Source of the DNA: Microbacterium sp. C5A9
Lineage (GTDB): Bacteria; Actinomycetota; Actinomycetes; Actinomycetales; Microbacteriaceae
DNA length: 64,000 nucleotides
Assembly: GCF_022627955.1 (NCBI RefSeq)
Contig: NZ_JABXGD010000010.1
Location: 54,361 to 118,360 of the forward strand
Reading direction: 5' to 3'
The position numbers and the translations under genes are program-made. The notes beneath the pieces were generated by a model. The model searched no databases. It saw nothing but the letters and a program-made list of their open reading frames with translations, and had not been told where the DNA came from. Every line of letters starts with the position of its first letter. Within the stretch, counting starts at the first letter, position 1. Shown in pieces: positions 6,885 through 16,043 of the stretch.

Positions 6885-8630
6885 TCAATCTCGCACGCCG
6901 AAGAGACCCTTTCCGAATCTGCTGATGTCGCGGTAGGCCTCCGCATACGTGGTCGGCGCCTTCGCCCCGGGGTTGTATCGGGCCAAGAGCAAGCCCGAGA
7001 GGCCGATCGCGGGGGCGGTCAGCGGGCGGTGCTTATGCGTGGTCGCTGCGGCGGTCGCGTCATCCTCTTCGGGGTTGCGCCCCGCGTAGAGGGCCTTCGG
7101 AGCAGGCCATGTATAGGGCTGACGAGGCTGGGTCAGGTTGATCGCGTTGAAGATCGGATTCGCGGTCTGATCGCGAAGAGTCAGAGGTGGCAGCCCGTGC
7201 TGACGGCAGAGGGTGTTGATGACCGATCCGTGATGCATCTCATCATGGATCACCGTCCCCGATGCCGTATAGGCGCTGACCACGATGGCGGGCACGCGCA
7301 GACCGAGTCGATCGAACCCGAAACCCATCTCGCCCGGTCCCGTTCGGTCCGGAGGTGTCGCGGGCGGCGGGGGCACATGATCGAAGGTGCCCCCGTGCTC
7401 ATCGAAGGTGACGACCAGCGCCGTGTTGAGCGCGTGGGAGCCGGTGTCGGACGCGCTCGTGCGGATGGCGTCGTAGATCTCCTGGAGGAGGCGATCACCC
7501 GCTCTGACGTCGGAAAGCGCGCTGTTGTACACCGGCACCTTCTCGCCGTCCTCGTCGACCTCGCTCTCGCGGACGGTCTCCCCCCACGGCGGATGCATGT
7601 CGTTGTGGTTGAAGACCATGCGGGGTTCGATGAAACTGTATGCCGGAAGATCGCCGTTGCGTGCGTCTTCGTAGAACTGGCTCATGTCGCGGAAGTTCGA
7701 CTTCCAGTGCGGCTGCAGCACCGGCGCATGCAGGAGCCCCGTCAGTGAGACGAGCTGGGATCTGTCGTAGTACACGCGCCACGGGATTCCGGCGTCTTGG
7801 AGTCTGTTGAAGATCGTCGGCGCGGGTGGGCCGTCGAGCCACTTCTCGTACCCGTCGCCGCCGTGATTCGTGACGTAGCCGTGCGATGTCGACGCGTGGA
7901 AGAAGAGCCGGTTGCAGAAGGTCTGTGAGGGGACCGCGGCGTGCCATGCATCGTAGACGGCGAATTCTCGAGCGAGTGTCGAGAGCACAGGCATCATCGC
8001 CGGACTGAAACCGCCCATCACGACGCCGTACTCGTCCGGCCGCGGGCGTCGCCCCTTCTCGTTCTCGAAGTTGATGCAATAGTCCCGCACGAAACCGCTG
8101 TTCGTGGGCGCGCTGCCGGCGGGCGGTGTGTTGAAAGGCGGGAGGAGACCGTTCGCGCGGAGGTCCTGGTTGGACTCGGGATCGACCACATCGAAGAGCT
8201 GCGTGTTCACGTGCGGGTAATGTTCGCCGGGGTCGGGTTGCGGCGACTGCATGATCGCGTCAGTGGATCCTTCGTACAGGTGTGCGACGACGTCTTCGCC
8301 GTCCGGCCCTTCGTTCGAGTACGAGCCCTGCGGGATGCCATCGAACTCTGCGCGGGTTTTCTCTTCGCCGCTGTACAGGTGACCGAGCATGTTGTCGAAG
8401 CTGCGGTTCTCGAACATGACGACGACGACATGATCGAAACCGGGGGTCGAACGCAGTGGAAGGGGAGTGAACTCGGGAGGATTGGCGGTTGCTGCTGCGG
8501 TCACGGCTGCGCCAGCGGACGCACCGATCGCGGCCCCCGCGATGCCGATTCCTGCTCGACGGAAGAAGTCGCGCCGCGTGGGGGGCCCGGACATCTCCGG
8601 CGTGCTCGCGTCAGCGGGTGAGGGCGTCAT
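6885..8630 (-). CDS. Tat-exported phosphoesterase, phospholipase C/acid phosphatase (AcpA) type
   Basis: 581 residues. A twin-arginine signal TRRDFFRRAG (18-27) followed by an Ala/Gly-rich hydrophobic stretch directs folded export. The mature enzyme belongs to the phosphoesterase family PF04185: FDHVVVVMFENRSFDNMLG (about 65-83) carries the conserved nucleophile/metal region ENRSFD, and VVTFDEHGGTFDHVPPP is the second metal-binding segment typical of phospholipase C and AcpA. It would cleave phosphate esters or phospholipids outside the cell. Ribosome site GAAGGAG lies 8 nt before the ATG. Monocistronic; whether it is a phospholipase or phosphatase cannot be decided from sequence alone. Confidence 0.9.
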   Translation of the reverse strand: MTPSPADASTPEMSGPPTRRDFFRRAGIGIAGAAIGASAGAAVTAAATANPPEFTPLPLRSTPGFDHVVVVMFENRSFDNMLGHLYSGEEKTRAEFDGIPQGSYSNEGPDGEDVVAHLYEGSTDAIMQSPQPDPGEHYPHVNTQLFDVVDPESNQDLRANGLLPPFNTPPAGSAPTNSGFVRDYCINFENEKGRRPRPDEYGVVMGGFSPAMMPVLSTLAREFAVYDAWHAAVPSQTFCNRLFFHASTSHGYVTNHGGDGYEKWLDGPPAPTIFNRLQDAGIPWRVYYDRSQLVSLTGLLHAPVLQPHWKSNFRDMSQFYEDARNGDLPAYSFIEPRMVFNHNDMHPPWGETVRESEVDEDGEKVPVYNSALSDVRAGDRLLQEIYDAIRTSASDTGSHALNTALVVTFDEHGGTFDHVPPPPATPPDRTGPGEMGFGFDRLGLRVPAIVVSAYTASGTVIHDEMHHGSVINTLCRQHGLPPLTLRDQTANPIFNAINLTQPRQPYTWPAPKALYAGRNPEEDDATAAATTHKHRPLTAPAIGLSGLLLARYNPGAKAPTTYAEAYRDISRFGKGLFGVRD

Positions 8631-8708
8631 CGGCTGAACTCCTTCGCGTCGTGGCTCGATTCCACTCCATACCTGGGGCCGAATGCAAGCGTTCGCTAGG
8701 GTCTAGCC

Positions 8709-9326
8709 ATGTCCCGAGATCTGAAGTTCGACGCGAACGCGCGATACGGTGCTGCCCTGGTCGGGGTGTTGTTCGCCGGTTATCTGAGCGTCGCGACGGA
8801 CTACAGCGCCTTCGTCCAGGCAGCGAACTATGCCGGCGTCCTGGGCACCGACATTCCCGCCGTCGATCTCTTCGAGTTCCTGCTCACACTCGGACTCTTC
8901 GTCACAGCCTTCTCGATGTTCCCGGCATCGGCTGCGCGACGGCTGTCGGCAGTCACGCTCACCTGTGTGGTCCTCTTCCTCTGGGCGACCATCGGAATCG
9001 AAAGGGGCGTCGGGAACGTCCTCGAACCGGTTCAGCTCTGGGTCTTCGTGCTCGATCAAGGCATGATCACGCTACTGGTGGCCCTCGGAGGGTGGCTGAT
9101 CGTGAGGGAGCGGGGATACGCCGCGTACGCGGTGCTGCTGCTGATCGTCGTCCCACCGATCATCAGTCGAGCGCTCATCGACAGTTCCGTCACGTCCGGC
9201 GCCTTCACCTTGGCCAAGATCGCCGCCGTGATCGTGTTGGGTATCGGTGGCGCTTGGCTTGCAGCCATGATCGACCGCTCGGTGGGTGCTCGCCGCAGGG
9301 CTCGGAAGACGATCGCGGATCAGTGA
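8709..9326 (+). CDS. Hypothetical integral membrane protein
   Basis: 205 residues with about six hydrophobic helices (for example YGAALVGVLFAGYLSVA, FEFLLTLGLFVTAFSMF, LTCVVLFLWATIGIERGVG, LLVALGGWLIV, AVLLLIVVPPIISRALI, AAVIVLGIGGAWLAAMI) and a basic C-terminal tail ending GARRRARKTIADQ. No family recognised. Stands alone between the divergent phosphoesterase and the convergent PucR regulator. Confidence 0.7.
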   Translation: MSRDLKFDANARYGAALVGVLFAGYLSVATDYSAFVQAANYAGVLGTDIPAVDLFEFLLTLGLFVTAFSMFPASAARRLSAVTLTCVVLFLWATIGIERGVGNVLEPVQLWVFVLDQGMITLLVALGGWLIVRERGYAAYAVLLLIVVPPIISRALIDSSVTSGAFTLAKIAAVIVLGIGGAWLAAMIDRSVGARRRARKTIADQ

Positions 9327-9385
9327 TTCTGGCGCGGGCCTCGGCACGGGGGCACGGGGGAGAGCGCACCGAGTCGGTTCGTCGT

Positions 9386-10777
9386 CTACGCAGACGCCCG
9401 GAGCGCGATCCAGGCGGCGGCGCGGTCGTCCGCGCTCGACATCGACAGCCCGCTCAGCTGCTCGATCCGCTGCACGCGCGCGGTCAGCGTCTGCCGATGG
9501 ATCCCGAGGCGTGTCGCCGCCGTCCCCCACGCGCCGTTCTCCGCCAGGAAGCACCTCAGGGTCTCGATCAGATCGGCCTCATGCAGCGGCTCGAGCAGGG
9601 ATGTCAGCCGGCGTGAGTCTGCGGGGGAGAGTCTGTCGAGCACGAGGTCGACCGTCGGCATGCCGCGGTAGCGGACGACGGCACGTCTCTCGGTGACGGC
9701 GGCGTCGTGGGCTCGACGGGACTCCTCGGTCGAGATCGCGAGCGCGTCGATCGGAGCGGGGGAGCCGAGCCCGAGATGGAGCGGCACCGAGAAGGCGGTC
9801 GCGCGACGGGCGACCTCGTCGATGTGCTCCTCGCGCGCGAAACCCGACACGGTGCCCTGTGCGGCGGAGAGCAGGTGCGGGGCGCCGAGGTCTTCGAGCC
9901 AGTGGATGACCACCCGCTCGGTGTCGACGCTGGACGACCGCGCCGAGAGGGTGAAGGCGACCAGGGTGCGCTCCCGCACGCCCCACTCCCTCGCCAGCGC
10001 GAGGGCGGTCGGCCCGCCGTCTTCGAGGACGCGCATCATCGTGGCCCGGCCGAGTCTCTCGGTGCGGCTGCCGTCGTGGGTGCGCAGGAGCAGGTCGAGC
10101 AGGGCGGCCGCCTGCGAGCTGAGGTCTCGGGCTCGGCTGGTCGATCCGCTTCGCGCGGTCACGACGAGGAACGCCGACATGTCGTCATCCGTGCCGACCG
10201 GATGCACCTGCAGCGCCCGACTCCGCACCCGCACCGGTCGGTTGAATGCGACGGCGACCGCATCCCCGATGTGCAGTGCGCCGGCGCCGGCCGAGGCGAT
10301 GGGCTGTGCATCGCGATCGAGCAGCACCGCCCAGCCGTCGAGTCGCCGGGCGAGCTCGGCCACGACGCCGGCCACTCCGCTGCGGCGGGCGGCGAGTGCC
10401 AGCACCTTCGTGGCGGCGAGCACGGCGCGGTCCTCCGCCGCCGCATCCGTGGCGAGCAGGGCCTGGAGCGTGGGCAGCACGACGGCGGGCTCCAGATCCG
10501 GATCGACGATCGCGGTGACGCCGTCCGGTACGACATCGAGGGGGCCGGTGACCACGACGACGGCGAGTCTCAGCTGATCGCGTCGGTCGTCGCCGCCGAG
10601 TGCGGCGGTGATGTCGGCGGGAGTGCCCACGACGAGGGTGGCGAACTGTGGATGCGGCAGCACCGCGAAGTCGACCAGCGGGACGACGCTCGACACGGGA
10701 GCCTTCGGGCCCAGCGCGCCGCCGTCGACCAGGGTCGCGCCGAGCAGGCGAGCGACAGATGCCAGATCCCGCGTCAT
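9386..10777 (-). CDS. PucR/CdaR family transcriptional regulator
   Basis: 463 residues. The N-terminal part (SVARLLGATLVDGG...VPLVDFAVLPHP) is the PucR ligand domain, the middle is a GGDEF-like CdaR region, and the C-terminus contains the PucR helix-turn-helix FLAENGAWGTAATRLGIHRQ followed by LTARVQRIEQLSGL (about 425-455). A TATACT -10 element (complement of 10784-10789) lies only 6 nt before the ATG, so the transcript is probably leaderless. It is divergent from the alcohol dehydrogenase/APC permease pair and most likely controls them. Confidence 0.88.
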   Translation of the reverse strand: MTRDLASVARLLGATLVDGGALGPKAPVSSVVPLVDFAVLPHPQFATLVVGTPADITAALGGDDRRDQLRLAVVVVTGPLDVVPDGVTAIVDPDLEPAVVLPTLQALLATDAAAEDRAVLAATKVLALAARRSGVAGVVAELARRLDGWAVLLDRDAQPIASAGAGALHIGDAVAVAFNRPVRVRSRALQVHPVGTDDDMSAFLVVTARSGSTSRARDLSSQAAALLDLLLRTHDGSRTERLGRATMMRVLEDGGPTALALAREWGVRERTLVAFTLSARSSSVDTERVVIHWLEDLGAPHLLSAAQGTVSGFAREEHIDEVARRATAFSVPLHLGLGSPAPIDALAISTEESRRAHDAAVTERRAVVRYRGMPTVDLVLDRLSPADSRRLTSLLEPLHEADLIETLRCFLAENGAWGTAATRLGIHRQTLTARVQRIEQLSGLSMSSADDRAAAWIALRASA

Positions 10778-10893
10778 ATCCGCAGTATAAGGAATGTCGA
10801 GTCTCGGCGTCGCGGATCATCATTTCGATGAATGACACGAGAGCGGCCGCGTTTCTACGATGAAGCCCGACCTACACGAACGAAGGGGGCCAC

Positions 10894-11991
10894 ATGCGGG
10901 CCATCGTATTCCGCGACACCGACAGTCCGATCGAGCACACCGAGGTGCAGCTCGCACCGCCGGCGGCCGGCGAGGTGCGCGTGAAGATCGCCGCTGCGGG
11001 CGTCTGCCACTCCGACCTGCACGTCAAGCGCGGGGAGTGGGACGCCCCCGCTCCGATGGTGATGGGGCATGAGGGCTCCGGGGTGGTCACCGAGCTGGGT
11101 GAGGGCGTCACCTCGCTCGCGGTCGGCGATCACGTGGTGCTCAGCTGGGTGCCGCCGTGCGGTGAGTGCCGCTACTGCCGCTCCGGTCACGAGGCGCGCT
11201 GCCAGAAGGTGGCGACGGTCGTGGCTCCGCTCGGCGTGCTCTTCGACGGCACCTCGCGGCTGAGCAAGGACGGCGAGACGATCCACCACTACCTCGGCGT
11301 CTCGTCGTTCGCCGAAGAGGTCGTGGTTCCCGCATCCGGCGCCATCAAGGTGCGCGATGACGCTCCGCTCGACGTCATCGCCGTCGTCGGCTGCGCCGTC
11401 GCCACAGGTGTCGGCGCCGTGATGAACACCGCCGGCGTCGAGCCGGGCGCACTCGTGGCCGTGATCGGATGCGGCGGCGTCGGCCTCAATGTGATCCAGG
11501 GGGCGCGGCTCGCCGGTGCCGAGCGGATCGTCGCGATCGACGTGCGCGAGGACAAGACGCGCCTCGCCGCGCAGTTCGGTGCCACCGACCAGATCGTCGC
11601 CCCGGACGGCGATGCGGTCGCGCAGCTGCGGGCCCTCCTGCCCGACGGCGTCGACTACGCCTTCGACGCGATCGGCCGCACCGTCACGACCGAGCAGTCG
11701 ATCGAGATGCTCGGGCTCGGCGGCGCGGCGGTCATCGTCGGCCTGCCCCCGACCGGAGCCCGCGCGTCGTTCGAGCCCCTCGTGCTGGCCGAAGCCGACC
11801 AGCGCATCCTGGGCTCGAACTACGGCTCGGTGCGCCCGGCCATCGACATCCCCGCCCTCGTCGACCGCTACATGGACGGCCAGCTGATCCTCGACCCGCT
11901 GATCTCCTCGCGCCGCCCGCTGGACGAGGCGGCGGAGGCGTTCGCCGAGCTCGAATCCGGCCAGGCGCTGCGCACTCTCCTCATTCCCTGA
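10894..11991 (+). CDS. Zinc-dependent medium-chain alcohol dehydrogenase
   Basis: 365 residues, ATG preceded by GAAGGGGG. Catalytic zinc ligands are visible: Cys in GVCHSD (about 36), HE in MGHEGSG (about 59-60) and Cys in VVGCAVATG; the structural zinc lobe is PCGECRYCRSGHEARC (four Cys, about 87-103). The Rossmann loop is VIGCGGVGLNV (about 190-200) with Asp in AIDVRED, indicating NAD specificity. Organisation resembles aryl or benzyl alcohol dehydrogenases and S-hydroxymethyl-glutathione/mycothiol types. It is followed 80 nt later by an APC permease, suggesting oxidation of an imported alcohol or amine-derived compound. Confidence 0.9.
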   Translation: MRAIVFRDTDSPIEHTEVQLAPPAAGEVRVKIAAAGVCHSDLHVKRGEWDAPAPMVMGHEGSGVVTELGEGVTSLAVGDHVVLSWVPPCGECRYCRSGHEARCQKVATVVAPLGVLFDGTSRLSKDGETIHHYLGVSSFAEEVVVPASGAIKVRDDAPLDVIAVVGCAVATGVGAVMNTAGVEPGALVAVIGCGGVGLNVIQGARLAGAERIVAIDVREDKTRLAAQFGATDQIVAPDGDAVAQLRALLPDGVDYAFDAIGRTVTTEQSIEMLGLGGAAVIVGLPPTGARASFEPLVLAEADQRILGSNYGSVRPAIDIPALVDRYMDGQLILDPLISSRRPLDEAAEAFAELESGQALRTLLIP

Positions 11992-12070
11992 TCGCCTCCC
12001 GGCACAGCACCACAGCGCCACATCCCCCCCACAGCACCACTCCGACCGACCCGATGCGAAGGAGCACCCC

Positions 12071-13510
12071 TTGACCACCACCTCCCCCCAGCGGCCCCCG
12101 ACCGCGCCCACCGACGCGGGCCTCCGCCGCGGTGTGATGAGCGGCCCCGAGCTGGCCGCACAGGCGATCGCCAACATCGCCCCCAGCGCGGTGATCGCCT
12201 TCACCGCCGCCGCGATCTTCCTCGGCGCAGGAAACGGCACCATCTACGCCTTCGGCCTCGCGACGATCGTGATCCTCTGCGTCGGCTACTGCGTCGTGGT
12301 GTTCGCCCGCAAGCACGCCTCCGCCGGCTCGCTCTACACGTACGTGTCGAAGGGCCTCGGCCCGGCCGGTGCATACCTCGCGGGTGCGGCGCTGCTGATC
12401 GGATGCTTCGGCATCGCGGCGGCCTCCCTCATGGGCTCGGTCTCGTACATGAGCCAGTTCCTCACGCTGCTCGGCGTGCCTGCCGAGGGCGTCGGCTGGA
12501 GCATCGGCCTCGCGATCGTGCTCGGTGGGCTCGCGACGCTGTTCACGATCCGCGGCATCCGGCTCTCGGCGCGGGTGTCCCTGGTGCTCGAGCTGCTGTC
12601 GGTCGCGATCATCCTCGTGCTGCTGATCGCCGCCCTCGTCTGGGCAGGCCCGAACGCGTGGGATCCCGCACAGCTGATCGCCGAGGGCTCCTCCTTCCAG
12701 GGCATCGCGGCGGGAATGGTGCTCGGCATCCTGGGCTTCGTCGGATTCTCGTCCGCCGACGCGCTCGGTCGTGAGGCGAAGAACCCGTACAAGGCGATCC
12801 CCCGCGCCATCATGTGGAGCGCGCTGACCGTCGGCATCCTCTACGTCTTCGCGGCGTACACGCAGATCGCCGTCCTCGGCGACGACCTGGCCACCGCGGC
12901 GAGCCCGCTGGAGAGCATGTCCGAGCTGATCGGCATGCCGGTGTGGTTCGCGCCGGTGCTCACGTTCGGCGTCGCGGCGTCGTTCTTCGCCGTGGTCGTC
13001 GCTCCGCTCAACGTCATCGGCCGCATCGTCTACGTCATGGGCAAGGAGGGCGTGGTCCACGAGCGGTTCGGCCGCACCCACGAGCGCCACCTCACGCCGC
13101 ACCGCGTGCTGCTGGCCGCCGGGGCGCTCGCCGTGGTCGTCGACATCGTCTTCCTGATCGCGGGCGCCGACCCGATGGAGATCCTGGTCTGGGTGAACAC
13201 CTGGGGCACCTACGGCTACATGGTCGCCTATGCGCTCGTCGCGATCGCCTGCGTGGTCTACACGCAGCGCGCAGGGATGCGGAACGGGCTGGTCTGGGTC
13301 TGCGCGACGATCGCCGTCGCCACCATGGCCTACGTCTTCTTCGCGAACGTGTTCCCGGTGCCGGCGTTCCCGTTCAACGTGATCCCCTATGTGTTCATCG
13401 TGTGCGTGCTCGCAGCCCTCACCCGGTACTGGTACCTGAAGGCGCGTCAGCCCGAGGTGATCGCGCGGATCGGCAACACCGAGACCTCGGCGATGGACGG
13501 AGTCGGCTGA
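12071..13510 (+). CDS. APC superfamily amino acid/amine permease
   Basis: 479 residues from a TTG start supported by GAAGGAG at 12057-12063. About twelve membrane helices; the first helices contain the APC signature region QAIANIAPSAVIAFTAAAIF with the unwound-helix glycines GAGNGTIYAFG and then ARKHASAGSLYTYVSKGLGP. It would import an amino acid, amine or polyamine by proton symport. Same direction as the dehydrogenase and probably the same PucR-controlled operon; a strong terminator follows. Confidence 0.88.
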   Translation: MTTTSPQRPPTAPTDAGLRRGVMSGPELAAQAIANIAPSAVIAFTAAAIFLGAGNGTIYAFGLATIVILCVGYCVVVFARKHASAGSLYTYVSKGLGPAGAYLAGAALLIGCFGIAAASLMGSVSYMSQFLTLLGVPAEGVGWSIGLAIVLGGLATLFTIRGIRLSARVSLVLELLSVAIILVLLIAALVWAGPNAWDPAQLIAEGSSFQGIAAGMVLGILGFVGFSSADALGREAKNPYKAIPRAIMWSALTVGILYVFAAYTQIAVLGDDLATAASPLESMSELIGMPVWFAPVLTFGVAASFFAVVVAPLNVIGRIVYVMGKEGVVHERFGRTHERHLTPHRVLLAAGALAVVVDIVFLIAGADPMEILVWVNTWGTYGYMVAYALVAIACVVYTQRAGMRNGLVWVCATIAVATMAYVFFANVFPVPAFPFNVIPYVFIVCVLAALTRYWYLKARQPEVIARIGNTETSAMDGVG

Positions 13511-13532
13511 CTCGGATCCGGCTGCCACGAAC

Positions 13533-13564
13533 AGAGAAGCCCCCTCCGCGGAGGGGGCTTCTCT
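13533..13564 (+). terminator. Strong intrinsic terminator after the permease
   Basis: A perfect 16-bp inverted repeat: AGAGAAGCCCCCTCCG (13533-13548) and CGGAGGGGGCTTCTCT (13549-13564), ending in a pyrimidine run CTTCTCTCTT. It can serve the permease operon and the convergent NIPSNAP gene. Confidence 0.85.
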
Positions 13565-13605
13565 CTTCGGTCGTCGGGGCGGGGTGTCAGCCGGTCGTCG
13601 GGGTG

Positions 13606-13932
13606 TCAGTCGGCGTCGTCGGGGTCGGCCGAGAAGACGGGGCTGAGGAAGCGGCGCTCGTAGCGGCGGATGCACTTCGTCCTGCGGGCCAGTTCGAAGG
13701 CCTCGACGCATTCGGGGTCGGTCTTCGATGCCGTGCGGTAGATCTCGTACTCGGCGAGGGAGGGGAACGTGAACAGCGCGAACGCCTCGTCGCTGTCGCC
13801 CTCGCTCGGCAGGAAGTAGCCGTGGTGGGTACCGCCGTGCTTCGCCACCAGACGGATCCACCGGCGCCCGTACTCGGTGAAGTCGTCGAGCTTGTCCGGG
13901 TCGATCTCGTAGCGCAGGTGAACGGTGATCAT
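13606..13932 (-). CDS. NIPSNAP family protein
   Basis: 108 residues from the ATG at 13932. ITVHLRYEIDPDKLDDFTEYGRRWIRLVAKHGG at the N-terminus and the later YEIYRTASKTDPE...YERRFLSPV are the ferredoxin-like dimeric alpha/beta barrel pattern of NIPSNAP proteins. Function in bacteria is poorly known; members often sit next to catabolic genes and may be small monooxygenase-like or chaperone proteins. A longer upstream extension exists but lacks a ribosome site and has shadow-like composition. Confidence 0.8.
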   Translation of the reverse strand: MITVHLRYEIDPDKLDDFTEYGRRWIRLVAKHGGTHHGYFLPSEGDSDEAFALFTFPSLAEYEIYRTASKTDPECVEAFELARRTKCIRRYERRFLSPVFSADPDDAD

Positions 13933-14114
13933 GCCGTCCAGCTTGGCAGAGCCCGGCTCACGCGGGGCACGGAGCGGGAACGCGTGCGGGTTCCGGGCCC
14001 GACCGCGCGGCAGATGACGGCGGTTCGCGTCTCCGTTGATCTCCCTCTCCGGGGGGATCGACCTACATCCCCGGTCTGACGACGCGGGGCCGAGCCCGCA
14101 CATACCGTCGAGAC

Positions 14115-14771
14115 ATGCCTTCCGACGCAGTGATCGCCCGCCGGCTCATGCCCCTCGGTATCGTGGCCGCAGCGGCCATGATGCTGGTCCTGGTCCCGAT
14201 TCCGGGAAGTCTCAGCGTGGTGGCCACGAGGTGGCTGGGTTCCCTCGGCTTCTTCGTCCCCCGGGTCGATCTCGTGTCCGAGGTCGCACTGGCGCTTCTC
14301 GCCCTCGCGACGGCGTCCGTGATCGGCGTCGTCTGGTGGAAGTATCCCTCGCGACGTCCCCGCGCCGTGGCTGCATCGATCGGTGTCGTGCTCGCGTACG
14401 TCACGAGCGAAGGCGTGAAGGTGCTCTTCGCCCAGCCGCGGCCCTGTTCTCGCTGGGCGACGGCGACGGAGTGCCCGCCCGCCGGGGACTGGTCGTTGCC
14501 GTCGAACCACGCGACCCTCGCCTTCGGGGCAGTGGCTGTGGTCGCGGTGCTCGTCGGCAGAGCGGCGATGACAGGGGCGATGATCGGCGTCGCCGCGCTC
14601 GTCGCCGTCGGACGGGTCGTGGAAGGTGTGCACTACGTTCACGACGTCGCGATCGGTGCGCTCCTCGGAATGGCGCTTCCGGTCCTGCTAACGCTCGCGT
14701 CGGACGCCTCGCTGGGGCGGCGAGCGGTCGACCGGGGCACGCGCGACACGGGTGACCCGTCGATGCCGTAG
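14115..14771 (+). CDS. PAP2 family membrane phosphatase
   Basis: 218 residues with several membrane helices. The three phosphatase motifs are present: KVLFAQPRP (about 99-107), PSNHA (about 128-132) and GRVVEGVHYVHDV (about 162-174), giving the Lys-Arg, Ser-His and Arg-His-Asp active site of lipid phosphatases (for example undecaprenyl-diphosphate or phosphatidic acid phosphatase). Note that motif 2 is PSNH rather than the commoner PSGH. Convergent with pobA, 5 nt apart. Confidence 0.85.
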   Translation: MPSDAVIARRLMPLGIVAAAAMMLVLVPIPGSLSVVATRWLGSLGFFVPRVDLVSEVALALLALATASVIGVVWWKYPSRRPRAVAASIGVVLAYVTSEGVKVLFAQPRPCSRWATATECPPAGDWSLPSNHATLAFGAVAVVAVLVGRAAMTGAMIGVAALVAVGRVVEGVHYVHDVAIGALLGMALPVLLTLASDASLGRRAVDRGTRDTGDPSMP

Positions 14772-14776
14772 GTCGC

Positions 14777-15955
14777 TCAGGCCTCGTGAGGCCAGCCCGT
14801 GTACGCCTCCGCGAGGAAGGTCCTGCCTGCTTCGGATTCGACCACCGACCTCAACTCGCCGAGCTGTCGGCGCCGATCGAAGGCCGACGCATCGGCAGCG
14901 GTGTGCAGCATGCTCGTCATCCACCAGGAGAAGTGCTGCGCCTTCCAGATGCGCGTCGACGCCGTCTCGGCGAACGTGTCGATCAGGCGGTGGTCGCTCT
15001 CGAGCAGCAGCGCCCGGAGTGCGCGATCGAGCAGCACGACGTCGGCCACCGCGAGGTTCATGCCCTTGGCTCCGGTGGGCGGGACGGTGTGCGCGGCGTC
15101 GCCGACGAGCACGGCGCGCCCACGCCGCAGCTCATGCGCCACGAAGCTGCGGAATCGCAGGACGTCACGCTGCACGATGGGACCCGTGGCGAGTGCCGTG
15201 CCGGGCACCCGTGCCTGCAGCGCCTCCCAGATCTCCCCCTCGGAGAGAGCGTTCGGGTCGGCCCCGGGGTCGCACTGGAAGTACATCCGCTGGATCGTCG
15301 GGCTGCGCTGACTGATCAGGGCGAACCCCGCGGGAGAGTTGCTGTAGATCAGCTCGTGCGAGCTGGGAGGTGCGTCGCACAGGATGCCGAACCAGGCGAA
15401 CGGGTACTCGCGGAAGTACCCGCCCGACGACCCGGTGACCGCGGGTCGCACGACGCTGCGCGAGCCGTCTGCGCCGACGACGAACTCCGCCTCGATCCGC
15501 AGGTCGGCGCCGTCTGCCGCGGTGGCGGTGACCCAGGGGCGATCGGTCTCGATGTCACCGACGCCGGTGACCGTGGTCTCGAACCGCAGGTCCTGCCGCG
15601 CGGCCAGGCGGGCGGCGATCAGGTCCTTGAGCGCCTCGTGCTGCGGGTAGAGCCACACGCTGCGCCCGGTCAGCGAGGGGAAGTCGATGCGGTGTCCTTC
15701 GCCCTCGAACCGGAGCTCGATCCCGTCATGGCGGCTGCCGTCGGCGAGCACCCGGTCACTCGCACCCGTCTCGCTCAGAACGCGCACCGTCTCCTGCTCG
15801 AGGATCCCGGCTCGGATCGTCGATTCGATCTCGTCACGGCTGCGACGATCGAGCACGATCGAGTCGATGCCGGCGTCCGCCAGCAGGTGCGAGAGCAGCA
15901 GTCCGGCGGGGCCGGCGCCGACGATGGCGACCCGTGTGCGGGCGGTGATGGTCAT
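14777..15955 (-). CDS. pobA: 4-hydroxybenzoate 3-monooxygenase
   Basis: 392 residues. FAD-binding GAGPAGLLL (14-22) opens the protein, RAGILEQETVRVL and the substrate region SGGYFREYPFAWFGIL match PobA, and GDAAHTVPPTGAKGMNLAVADV is the second FAD motif of the class A flavoprotein hydroxylases. It hydroxylates 4-hydroxybenzoate to protocatechuate, the substrate of pcaHG encoded divergently. Start ATG at 15955 with GGAGAC upstream. Transcribed in the same direction as, and 88 nt after, the IclR regulator gene. Confidence 0.95.
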   Translation of the reverse strand: MTITARTRVAIVGAGPAGLLLSHLLADAGIDSIVLDRRSRDEIESTIRAGILEQETVRVLSETGASDRVLADGSRHDGIELRFEGEGHRIDFPSLTGRSVWLYPQHEALKDLIAARLAARQDLRFETTVTGVGDIETDRPWVTATAADGADLRIEAEFVVGADGSRSVVRPAVTGSSGGYFREYPFAWFGILCDAPPSSHELIYSNSPAGFALISQRSPTIQRMYFQCDPGADPNALSEGEIWEALQARVPGTALATGPIVQRDVLRFRSFVAHELRRGRAVLVGDAAHTVPPTGAKGMNLAVADVVLLDRALRALLLESDHRLIDTFAETASTRIWKAQHFSWWMTSMLHTAADASAFDRRRQLGELRSVVESEAGRTFLAEAYTGWPHEA

Positions 15956-16043
15956 GGCGTCTCCTTCGACGGACGTATCGCGAGCCATTCTGTGCTCGCC
16001 GTACGACGAGGGAGCGATCTCTACCGTTGAATGGGATGCCGGG

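Noticed and set aside
11981..13861. A 626-residue minus-strand frame under the APC permease
   Set aside because: His/Arg/Asp-rich low-complexity translation typical of the complement of a membrane protein gene; it also runs across the terminator at 13533-13564.
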